54,040 nucleotides of DNA, from positions 1-54,040 of the forward strand of contig QIKV01000024.1 in assembly GCA_003233115.1 (NCBI GenBank). The letters run 5' to 3'. Positions 16,896-24,184 of the stretch are shown in pieces (position 1 is the first letter of the stretch; each line of letters starts with the position of its first letter). The stretch comes from Oceanospirillales bacterium. Its GTDB lineage: Bacteria; Pseudomonadota; Gammaproteobacteria; Xanthomonadales; SZUA-36. The translations under genes were made by a program, and so were the position numbers. The notes beneath the pieces are model-generated. The model was not told the origin of the DNA and ran no database searches. It saw only the letters and a program-made list of their open reading frames with translations.

Positions 16896-18476
16896 TTAGC
16901 GTGTATTTTTCAAGCGGCTGAGTTGATCTTCGTATGCGCGGGAAAACTCCCTGCCGAAATGCTGCTGGAAATCATCCTCTGCTTCACCGGCGATCTCGTC
17001 AAACAATAATTTAAACACATCCCAGTACCTGGCCTTTTTCCCACCGGGCAAAATGCTGTCCAGGACTGAACCCGAAACTATCCTGGTTTCAAGTATTTTA
17101 GGATCGAATCGTTTCAAAATATCCTGCACCGCTGCTTCCATCCCGGCAATAACAGCCATCTGGTGTGCATTGATGTCGTCAAAGCCTTCCTTGATGGCGT
17201 TCGCCCCGGACATGTAGGCCGGGTCATTTTTGCTCAGTAATTGCAGCATGGTCAGGGATTCGGAAGTGGAAAACTTGAATGGGTTGTTCTCGGCCGGGCG
17301 GATCATGGTCTGTTCTATTCTGAACTCGTTCTTGATTTCGCTGCGTCCACCCAGGGCCTGGATCAGACCCTTCGTGAACATGGTCAGCATCCTGCCAACC
17401 TGCTCAAACAATACCTGTTGGTCGATGCCGGCTATTTTACCTGGTTCCAGGCCCGCGCCGCGTGCAAATGCGGCTATCGCATCATTGCTGGAGGGCGGTG
17501 TCGCAGGTGTTGCCACGGGTGCTGGTACAGGTGCTTGCGGTTTCGGTGGGGCCGCTTGGGGTACGGGTGCTTCCGGTACGCCCGCTGGTACTTTGAGCAT
17601 ACCGGTTGTGGCATCCCAGTCGTCTGGGATTTCCAGCGGACCCGATGGGGCTGCGCCAACGTCCTGCACCGGAATCCGCCGCATGCTGGTCGCTTCATCC
17701 CAGTCGTCCGGGATTTCGCCAGGCGCGCCAATTTCATGTGCAGGGGGGGCACCGGTCGCTGCCGGCGACGGTGCGTGCCTGGCTGGCGCGAAGGCTTCGT
17801 GCAATGGTGACTGCCGTTGTTCGAGGCTCTCCGCTGATTCAGGGTCTTGCTGGCCATCGTCGTCATCACTCAGATCCAGCAAGCTCTCAATGTTCACAGG
17901 TTGGCCCAGCGGACTGTCATCCATGTGGGCCAGCGGTGTATTCATATCTTTGTGGAAATCGTCTTCCGCGCTCGCCGGTGTTGCCACCGGAATCGGATCT
18001 GAAAAAGAATCGGGTTCTGAAGCATCGTCAGGCTCTGAGAATTGGTCAGGTCCGGCAAAGGGATCGGGTTCAGCGAAGGGATCGGTTTCCGTGAAGGGCT
18101 CGGCGATAAGAGAAGTTTCGTCTTCACTGGTTTGCGGGTTGCCTGCCAGCGCGGGGTCCTCCATTGTTACTTCGAATTCGTAGTCGCCAATCCTGAATTT
18201 GTCGCCATGGTTCAAGCCCACGGTTTCATTCCGTTGCAGGCGTGTTTCCGAGCCGTTCAGAAAAACCCCGTTGGTACTGGTATCGGTGATGTAGTGGTTA
18301 CCACTTTCACAATGGATGCGGCAATGGGATCCGGAAAGGAATCGTTGCGGGTCTGGTATGGTCCAGTCATTCTCGCTGTTTCTTCCAATCGTGAAAGACT
18401 CGGTTGCTGGCCGGAATACATCATCCTGGCCAGGAGTAAGCCGTTGGTAACTGGTGATTTTAAGGCTCAGGTGCAT
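16896..18476 (-). CDS. tagH: T6SS FHA-domain scaffold TagH/Fha, 526 aa
   Basis: The N-terminal FHA domain (residues 25-105) binds phosphothreonine: FTIGRNSENDWTIPD, SGSHCRIHCE and TDTSTNGVFLNG are the family motifs. A long disordered middle contains an acidic DPFAEPDPFAGPDQFSEPD stretch and two near-copies of an IPDDWD-x(2)-T-x-M motif about 27 residues apart. The C-terminal ~190 residues form the T6SS-specific FHA-associated domain (LTMFTKGLIQALGGRSEIKN, FGREFSRAYEDQL). In HSI-I the kinase phosphorylates Fha1 to switch on secretion. It is the first gene of the leftward operon, facing tssA. Confidence 0.93.
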   Translation of the reverse strand: MHLSLKITSYQRLTPGQDDVFRPATESFTIGRNSENDWTIPDPQRFLSGSHCRIHCESGNHYITDTSTNGVFLNGSETRLQRNETVGLNHGDKFRIGDYEFEVTMEDPALAGNPQTSEDETSLIAEPFTETDPFAEPDPFAGPDQFSEPDDASEPDSFSDPIPVATPASAEDDFHKDMNTPLAHMDDSPLGQPVNIESLLDLSDDDDGQQDPESAESLEQRQSPLHEAFAPARHAPSPAATGAPPAHEIGAPGEIPDDWDEATSMRRIPVQDVGAAPSGPLEIPDDWDATTGMLKVPAGVPEAPVPQAAPPKPQAPVPAPVATPATPPSSNDAIAAFARGAGLEPGKIAGIDQQVLFEQVGRMLTMFTKGLIQALGGRSEIKNEFRIEQTMIRPAENNPFKFSTSESLTMLQLLSKNDPAYMSGANAIKEGFDDINAHQMAVIAGMEAAVQDILKRFDPKILETRIVSGSVLDSILPGGKKARYWDVFKLLFDEIAGEAEDDFQQHFGREFSRAYEDQLSRLKNTR

Positions 18477-18830
18477 CGATTAATTAACCTTTACGATGCT
18501 TCTCTGATTTGCAAGATTAAACATAATAATGGCGGTTTCCCTCCAACACCGATCATCAGTCGCAACCTGTTTATTCCCAATGACAGCACCAATGAATCCT
18601 GGTGTAAGTCCGCTTGCAATTTCAAGCATTTCTTTCCCAAATTAATAACTTAGCTATTGAACATGATCCTGTTTGACCAGTTAAGCTTCTCTGCTTGTTG
18701 CTTGTGCATCAATTTACACTATACTCCATAGTACATTTACATATTGTTATTGCATAAATATATACTGTTGCAAATATAGTTAGTCTATTTACATATAGAA
18801 ATCAAGAATAGCAAAAGTTCTGAATCTGTC

Positions 18831-18846
18831 AGTGAACTATTTCACT
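18831..18846. promoter_or_regulatory. CRP-like palindromic site upstream of tssA
   Basis: AGTGAACTATTTCACT contains GTGA-N6-TCAC, the core of the E. coli CRP consensus, with perfect 5-bp arms. Its centre lies about 68 bp before the tssA ATG and it could also act on tagH. A CRP-type regulator is encoded at 30934 with matching recognition residues. Binding itself is inference. Confidence 0.5.
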
Positions 18847-18856
18847 TTCAATTGAC

Positions 18857-18872
18857 TCACTGTTATTAGTGA
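18857..18872. promoter_or_regulatory. Second palindrome with reversed arms next to the CRP-like site
   Basis: TCACTGTTATTAGTGA has the same TCACT/AGTGA arms with a 6-nt spacer but in the opposite order to the site at 18831. The two TCACT half-sites are 15 bp apart. It may be part of a composite operator or a fortuitous neighbour. Confidence 0.3.
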
Positions 18873-18906
18873 TGATTCGGAACCGGTTGTTGAAAGGGAG
18901 CAACGC

Positions 18907-19926
18907 ATGCGATTGTCGGCTGATGAACTAAAACAGCCAATTTCCGAAGATTTGCCTTGTGGCGAGGATCTGGAATACGACCCTGCTTTCCAGCAAATGG
19001 AAAGCATGATGCAAACCAAGCCGGAACAGGAATTCGGCGATACCATCATACCCGGTGCCGGCCCGGACTGGAAAGGCGTCAGCCAACAAGCTGATGACCT
19101 GCTCGCGCGCACGCGCGATATACGTGTACTAACCTATGCGGCCCTGGCAGATTTACATCTCATTGGGCTGGGCGCTTTCAGGGATTCACTCGAAGTGCTG
19201 AATACCTGTCTGGAAACCTATTGGGAGAATATCTACCCGCAACTTGATGTCGATGACAACAATGATGCAACCATGCGTTTCAATATCTTACAGATGTTGA
19301 ACGACCATCAACTCGTCCGCGAAGGACTGGAACGTGCACCCTTGGTAGAGCTGAAAGGGGTGGGTACATTTTCTTTGCGGAGCATTGAGCTGGCAGAAGG
19401 CAAAGCGGAACCCGTCGGTGATGAAGAAGTCCATAATATTTCAATGATTCAGGGTGCATTCGGTGACGCGGGTGCTGATGAAATGATTGCGATGGGCGAG
19501 GCTGTGGGGGGTGCTATTGCGCAACTGAATCACACGGCTGAACTTTGGGATCAATTGGCAGTTGATGCAGCAGCGCTGAATGTTGATGATACGCTCAAGG
19601 CATTAAAAGAAATCCACCATGCTATCAGCACCTATGCGCCGGTTGCCGCTGCCGCCGTTACGGGTGAAGATGGCGGGGATGAAGAAGCGTCGCAGGTTGT
19701 TACACAGGCGAGTGGTGTGATCAATGGCCGGACCGACGTGATTCGCGCGATTGACACGATATGTGATTATTATTCTGCCCATGAGCCATCCAGTCCGGTT
19801 CCTCTGTTTTTACGCAGGGCACAACGCCTTGTCGCAAAATCATTTTTTGAGATTGTCGAGGATGTTGCCCCCGACGGTATCACGCAATTGCAAATTATCA
19901 GCGGCATTAGGGACTCATCGGATTAA
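18907..19926 (+). CDS. tssA: T6SS baseplate/cap protein TssA (ImpA), 339 aa
   Basis: TssA nucleates the baseplate and guides tail polymerisation. The N-terminal ImpA_N domain is recognised by PISEDLPCGEDLEYDPAFQQ and DWKGVSQQADDLLARTRDIR, then LETYWENIYPQLDVDDNND. The C-terminus PVPLFLRRAQRLVAKSFFEI followed by DVAPDGITQLQIISG is also characteristic. The length is close to the TssA1 of Pseudomonas HSI-I. ATG 18907 has AGGGAG 6 nt upstream. It opens the rightward operon. Confidence 0.93.
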   Translation: MRLSADELKQPISEDLPCGEDLEYDPAFQQMESMMQTKPEQEFGDTIIPGAGPDWKGVSQQADDLLARTRDIRVLTYAALADLHLIGLGAFRDSLEVLNTCLETYWENIYPQLDVDDNNDATMRFNILQMLNDHQLVREGLERAPLVELKGVGTFSLRSIELAEGKAEPVGDEEVHNISMIQGAFGDAGADEMIAMGEAVGGAIAQLNHTAELWDQLAVDAAALNVDDTLKALKEIHHAISTYAPVAAAAVTGEDGGDEEASQVVTQASGVINGRTDVIRAIDTICDYYSAHEPSSPVPLFLRRAQRLVAKSFFEIVEDVAPDGITQLQIISGIRDSSD

Positions 19927-20012
19927 ATTTGTTCGGGTGGCAGATGAGTGTTAACGGAAACGAAATAGCGACTGTGTTATTTTTAATATCAGCTTAAGTC
20001 AGGAGATAAATC

Positions 20013-20537
20013 ATGGGTTCAGGAAGCAGTCAGAAATTTATTGGGCGCAACCGTGCGCCGCGTGTTCAGATTGAATACGATGTAGAGCTTTACGGATCGG
20101 AGAAGAAAGTTCAGTTGCCGTTTGTGCAGGGGGTAATGGCAGACCTGGCGGGCAAGCCCGAAGAAGCATTGCCACCAGTCGCTGACCGTAAGTTTATGGA
20201 ATTTGACATCGATAACTTCGATGACCGCATGAAGGCGATGAAACCACGCGCCGCATTCCGGGTTGAGAACACACTGACGGGTGAAGGTCAGTTAAGCGTT
20301 GATCTGACATTTGAAAGCATGGATGATTTTTCACCTGATGCAGTGGCGCGTAAAGTGGATTCATTAAACAAGCTGCTGGAAGCACGTACACAACTGAGTA
20401 ACCTGGTAACTTATATGGACGGCAAGACCGGTGCCGAAGAATTGATTGCAAACGCAATCAAGGATCCCGCACTTTTGCAATCCCTGGTGGCAGCGCCGAA
20501 ACCGGATGACGGCTCGACTGAAGAGGGTGAGGAATAA
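20013..20537 (+). CDS. tssB: T6SS sheath small subunit TssB (VipA), 174 aa
   Basis: Forms the contractile sheath with TssC. Nearly every family motif is present: RNRAPRVQIEYDVELYG, FVQGVMADLAGKPEE, DRKFMEFDIDNFDDRMKAM, LTGEGQLSVDLTFESMDDFS and KLLEARTQLSNLVTYMDGK. An AGGAG ribosome site precedes the ATG. It ends 2 bp before tssC. Confidence 0.97.
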   Translation: MGSGSSQKFIGRNRAPRVQIEYDVELYGSEKKVQLPFVQGVMADLAGKPEEALPPVADRKFMEFDIDNFDDRMKAMKPRAAFRVENTLTGEGQLSVDLTFESMDDFSPDAVARKVDSLNKLLEARTQLSNLVTYMDGKTGAEELIANAIKDPALLQSLVAAPKPDDGSTEEGEE

Positions 20538-20539
20538 TC

Positions 20540-22033
20540 ATGGCTAAAGAACAACAAGTTTCCGGGAAACAAGCGGCAACTGAAGTCGCTGAAACCAGTG
20601 ATTTCGCATCTCTGCTGAACAAGGAATTCAAACCCAAGAGTGACCAGGCCAAGCAGGAAATCAGCTCGGCAGTAGAAACCCTGGCCGAGTATGTGCTTAG
20701 AGACACTGCGATTGTGTCCGAAGACGCAGTGGCTTCCATCGAGTCACTGATAGCGCAAATCGACCAGAAGCTGTCTGACCAGGTCAACAAGATCATGCAT
20801 CATGAAGATTTCCAGCAATTGGAAAGTGCCTGGCGTGGTCTCGCCTATATGGTCAACAACACCGAGACCGATGAATCACTGAAAATCAAGGTAATGAGTA
20901 TCTCCAAGAAGGAATTGCACAAAACCCTGAAAAAATTCAAAGGTACCGCCTGGGACCAAAGCCCGATCTTCAAACAAATGTACGAAGAGGAATATGGTCA
21001 GTTTGGTGGCGAGCCCTTTGGTTGCGTAGTGGGAGATTATTACTTCGATCATAGCCCCCAGGATGTGGAAACGCTCAGGGGGATGGCACAAATCTGCGCA
21101 GCCATGCATGCCCCGTTTATTTCAGCAGTTGCACCGAAGGCGTTGCAGTTTGACTCCTGGGGCGAATTGAGTAACCCACGTGACCTGACGAAAATTTTCG
21201 GAACACCGGAATATGCTGCCTGGCGCTCTTTGCGGGAGTCTGACGACGCCCGCTACCTGGGTCTTGCCATGCCGCGTTTCCTGGGACGCACACCGTATGG
21301 GGCTGCCACCGATCCGGTTGAAGCTTTCGAGTTTGAAGAAGATACCGAAGGTGCCGATTCATCCAACTACACCTGGTGTAACGCTGCTTATGCAATGGGC
21401 GTCAATATCAACAGGGCCTTCAAACTGTATGGCTGGTGTTCGCGTATCCGGGGAATTGAATCAGGCGGTGCTGTAGAGGATCTGCCGACCCATTCCTTCC
21501 CGACGGATGATGGTGGTGTGGATATGAAGTGCCCCACTGAAATCGCTATCAGTGACCGCAGAGAAGCAGAGTTGGCCAAGAACGGATTCATGCCGTTAAT
21601 TCATAAAAAGAATTCCGACTTTGCAGCATTCATCGGTGCACAGTCGTTGCAAAAACCGCAGGAGTACGAAGATCCGGATGCAACGGCCAATGCCAATCTG
21701 GCGGCACGTCTACCCTATTTGTTTGCGACCTGTCGCTTTGCGCATTACCTGAAGTGTATCGTGCGTGACAAGATTGGATCTTTCAAAGAACAGGACGACA
21801 TGCAGCGCTGGCTCAATAACTGGATTCAGCAATATGTTGATGGCGATCCTGAAAATTCCAGCGAATCCACCAAAGCCCGCAAACCACTGGCGGATGCAGA
21901 AGTGGTGGTGGAAGCGGATGAAAGTAACCCTGGTTATTACCGTTCACGGTTCTATCTGCGGCCTCACTATCAATTGGAGGGCCTGACGGTGTCGTTGCGC
22001 CTGGTCTCCAAATTGCCGTCGGCCAAAGCCTGA
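20540..22033 (+). CDS. tssC: T6SS sheath large subunit TssC (VipB), 497 aa
   Basis: Outer layer of the contractile sheath. Motifs: HHEDFQQLESAWRGLAYMV, the FGCVVGDYYFDHSPQDVE segment, FLGRTPYG and a C-terminal PGYYRSRFYLRPHYQLEGL. The full canonical length is present, including the C-terminal ~150 residues that supply sheath handshake strands. This matters for comparison with the shortened, fused paralogue at 37725. Confidence 0.97.
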   Translation: MAKEQQVSGKQAATEVAETSDFASLLNKEFKPKSDQAKQEISSAVETLAEYVLRDTAIVSEDAVASIESLIAQIDQKLSDQVNKIMHHEDFQQLESAWRGLAYMVNNTETDESLKIKVMSISKKELHKTLKKFKGTAWDQSPIFKQMYEEEYGQFGGEPFGCVVGDYYFDHSPQDVETLRGMAQICAAMHAPFISAVAPKALQFDSWGELSNPRDLTKIFGTPEYAAWRSLRESDDARYLGLAMPRFLGRTPYGAATDPVEAFEFEEDTEGADSSNYTWCNAAYAMGVNINRAFKLYGWCSRIRGIESGGAVEDLPTHSFPTDDGGVDMKCPTEIAISDRREAELAKNGFMPLIHKKNSDFAAFIGAQSLQKPQEYEDPDATANANLAARLPYLFATCRFAHYLKCIVRDKIGSFKEQDDMQRWLNNWIQQYVDGDPENSSESTKARKPLADAEVVVEADESNPGYYRSRFYLRPHYQLEGLTVSLRLVSKLPSAKA

Positions 22034-22255
22034 AGGCACGGGATACCTGGCAACCCCGGAATTTTCTTCAGGCCTGGTGGTTTCAGCTCTGAAGAGGTGT
22101 GAGGCATGTCACTGCATGGGCGTGGGTCTTGGACTACATTACGACCTGAGGATCGATTGACCCTCACTGACTGGCGGGTGAAAAACGGCTCTCAGCAAAG
22201 ACTCTGTCAGTATGAGCTTTACTATTTGTAACTATGAAAAAAGAGGATTTTAGTT
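22034..22255. promoter_or_regulatory. tssC-hcp intergenic region, probable hcp promoter
   Basis: The 222 bp are unusually long for this tight operon and likely give hcp its own promoter. They hold an inverted repeat CTTCAG...CTGAAG (about 22064-22094), a CRP-like site at 22098-22113, and a weak -10-like TACTAT at 22220-22225, about 31 bp before the ATG. No strong -35 partner is visible. Confidence 0.45.
22098..22113. promoter_or_regulatory. CRP-like palindromic site upstream of hcp
   Basis: TGTGAGGCATGTCACT matches the CRP consensus TGTGA-N6-TCACA at 9 of 10 positions and has an exact GTGA-N6-TCAC core. Its centre is about 150 bp upstream of the hcp ATG. The regulator at 30934 is the candidate partner. 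Confidence 0.5.
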
Positions 22256-22735
22256 ATGGCAATTCATTTGGAAATTAAAGGTATTAAGGGCGATTCTGTG
22301 GCAGACGGTTACAAGGACCAGATCGATTGCTTAAGTTGGAACTGGGGTGCGACGAACTCGAGTGACGCGGCACAATCTACCGGTATGTCCCAGGCGACTT
22401 CGACTGTTCACAATTTAAATGTGGTCGCGATGATAGGTACCGCAAGCGCCAACCTCATGCATGCCGCCTGTACGGGTCAGCATCTTGGGGACGTAAAATT
22501 GCACTGCACAAAGTCAGATGGCAAGTCAACCATTGAATGGCTGACACTAACACTGACAAATGCATTTTTAACCAGTTGCAATCAGGGTGGCAGCAGCGAC
22601 GACATGGGTTCTGATTCGGTTACATTTTCCTTCAAGAAGTACCAGCAGCAATACTTTAGTCAAGAGCAGGACGGAACCAAGAAGAATGGCCCGGATAAGT
22701 CATACAATGTGGCTGAAGGTAAATCCGAGTCATAA
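22256..22735 (+). CDS. hcp: T6SS tube protein Hcp, 159 aa
   Basis: Hexameric ring protein that stacks into the inner tube and is secreted. It starts IHLEIKGIKGDSVADGYKDQ, then IDCLSWNWGATN, and ends with the SVTFSFKKYQQQYF strand common to Hcp proteins of the Hcp1 group. GAGG lies 8 nt upstream of the ATG. It is separated from neighbours by longer gaps than other genes here and followed by a strong stem-loop (22768-22790), fitting high, partly independent expression. Confidence 0.96.
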   Translation: MAIHLEIKGIKGDSVADGYKDQIDCLSWNWGATNSSDAAQSTGMSQATSTVHNLNVVAMIGTASANLMHAACTGQHLGDVKLHCTKSDGKSTIEWLTLTLTNAFLTSCNQGGSSDDMGSDSVTFSFKKYQQQYFSQEQDGTKKNGPDKSYNVAEGKSES

Positions 22736-22767
22736 CCCCTGGGTAGATTTGCTACACGCCTTGGCGA

Positions 22768-22790
22768 GGCGGTCCGGTTTGCGGACCGCC
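22768..22790 (+). terminator. Strong stem-loop after hcp (attenuator or transcript 3' end)
   Basis: A perfect 9-bp GC-rich stem GGCGGTCCG / CGGACCGCC with a 5-nt loop lies 32 bp after the hcp stop. The following bases (CCGGCTTATTT) contain no real T-run, so full termination is doubtful. It more likely stabilises the hcp transcript or partially attenuates read-through into tagJ. Confidence 0.6.
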
Positions 22791-22859
22791 CCGGCTTATT
22801 TAAGCTAACCATGCCCGGACAACCATGCCCGGGCCGATTACCGGTAACCGGAATGAGTA

Positions 22860-23645
22860 ATGACTGCTGAAACACTATTACATGCCGGCGATCCAGAAGC
22901 CGCTCTGCAAGCACTCCAGGATCAGGTGAGAAGCCGTCCTGCGGATGCAAAATTACGTATTTTTCTATTTCAGTTACTGGCCATTACCGCGCAATGGAAA
23001 CGTGCCCAGGTACAACTGGAACTGGCGGGGGAACTGGATGCGGAAGCGGCGCCGATGGTGCTGGCGTATCGCGATGTAATCAATTGCGAATTGCACCGCG
23101 AGGCAGTATTTGCAGGCAAAAGCAAACCACTGATTTTTGGTGAACCAGAGGAATGGGTCGCGCTGCTGGTTGAAGCGCAACAGGCGTTTGCCAAGGGCGA
23201 GATGGAAGTGTTTTCCACGCTGAATGCGCAGGCATTCGAGCAGGCGGATACACGCAGTGGGAAAATTAACGACGAAACCTTCGCCTGGCTGGCCGATGCA
23301 GATCAGAGATTCGGGCCGGTCTTCGAATTCATATTCAATGGACAGTATTACTGGGTTCCGATGTCCCGGGTGCGCAGCCTGCACACCGAGAAGCCTGCCG
23401 ACTTGCGTGACCTCATCTGGCTACCGGCCGAGGTCACATGGACCAATGCCGGCAAACTGATGGTCATGTTGCCCGCAAGGTACCCGCGTACCGAAGGTGT
23501 ATCCGGGCCGGGCCTGTTGGCGCGCCGGACCGATTGGGTATCTCACACCGGGGAGATATTCGAGGGTACAGGGCAACGCACTTTTGCAACGGATCAACAG
23601 GACTATTCACTCCTGCAAGTACGCAGCATTGAATTCGATGAGTGA
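22860..23645 (+). CDS. tagJ: T6SS accessory protein TagJ (ImpE), 261 aa
   Basis: Accessory protein of HSI-I-type systems that in Pseudomonas interacts with the sheath subunit TssB and ClpV. The N-terminal half is TPR-like (AGDPEAALQALQDQVRSRPA, LRIFLFQLLAITAQWKRAQV). The C-terminal half contains FEFIFNGQYYWVPMSRVRSL and DLIWLPAEVTW, typical of ImpE. Its position between hcp and tssE is the HSI-I order. Confidence 0.9.
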   Translation: MTAETLLHAGDPEAALQALQDQVRSRPADAKLRIFLFQLLAITAQWKRAQVQLELAGELDAEAAPMVLAYRDVINCELHREAVFAGKSKPLIFGEPEEWVALLVEAQQAFAKGEMEVFSTLNAQAFEQADTRSGKINDETFAWLADADQRFGPVFEFIFNGQYYWVPMSRVRSLHTEKPADLRDLIWLPAEVTWTNAGKLMVMLPARYPRTEGVSGPGLLARRTDWVSHTGEIFEGTGQRTFATDQQDYSLLQVRSIEFDE

Positions 23646-23674
23646 TAACCAAATAGATCAGAGGTTCGTTAAGT

Positions 23675-24178
23675 ATGGGCCAGTGGTCCCTTAAAGAAAG
23701 ACTCCAGCCTTCTCTGCTGGATCGGTTGACAGATTTGCAACCTGATAAAAGCAAAGAAAGCACCTCCCAGCAGAGCATGAGCCAGAAGGCGTTCAAGGAT
23801 GCCGTTATCCGCGACCTCGGCTGGCTGCTTAACAGTGTCGCACTGGATGTGTGTGTTGATATGGATGATTACCCTGAGGCCAGGCGTTCGGTCATCAATT
23901 ATGGCCTGCCAGATCTGGCCGGCCACACTTCATCAACAATTGATGTCCGCAGCGTAGAGAAATCCATCAAACAGGCGATCCATCAATTTGAACCACGTAT
24001 CATTCGTAACACTCTGAAAGTAAAGGTGCATTCGAACCCGTCTACCATGTCCCATAACTCGTTGGTGTTTGAGATTTCTGGTGCGGTTTTTGGTCAACCG
24101 TCGCCTTTCCAGGTGGTTTTGAAAAGCGAACTTGATCTCGAGTGCGGTGAATTTCAGTTAACAGAGAGTTTCGACTAA
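23675..24178 (+). CDS. tssE: T6SS baseplate protein TssE (gp25-like), 167 aa
   Basis: Baseplate wedge protein related to phage T4 gp25. It shows LKERLQPSLLDRL at the N-terminus, FKDAVIRDLGWLLNS, then RRSVINYGLPDLAG, all typical, and ends with the strand pattern RIIRNTLKVKVHSNP. It lies 29 bp after tagJ and 6 bp before tssF. Confidence 0.95.
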   Translation: MGQWSLKERLQPSLLDRLTDLQPDKSKESTSQQSMSQKAFKDAVIRDLGWLLNSVALDVCVDMDDYPEARRSVINYGLPDLAGHTSSTIDVRSVEKSIKQAIHQFEPRIIRNTLKVKVHSNPSTMSHNSLVFEISGAVFGQPSPFQVVLKSELDLECGEFQLTESFD

Positions 24179-24184
24179 GCTGAG

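Larger units (their letters stand above)
18477..18906. promoter_or_regulatory. Divergent, AT-rich promoter region between the two T6SS operons
   Basis: This is 430 bp without a credible gene, strikingly AT-rich between about 18650 and 18830. It must hold promoters for tagH (leftward) and tssA (rightward). Two copies of ATTTACATAT start at 18735 and 18787, 52 bp apart. AT-rich tracts such as TATACT (18761-18766) and CATATA (18792-18797, 18 nt after TTGCAA 18768-18773) could be promoter elements, but none is a strong sigma-70 match. The 70 bp nearest tssA hold the palindromes listed separately. Confidence 0.6.

Noticed and set aside
17230-18183. 317-codon plus-strand open frame rich in Ser, Gly and Ala
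   Set aside because: Antisense to the disordered, Pro/Ala/Asp-rich linker of tagH; low-complexity composition explains its length.
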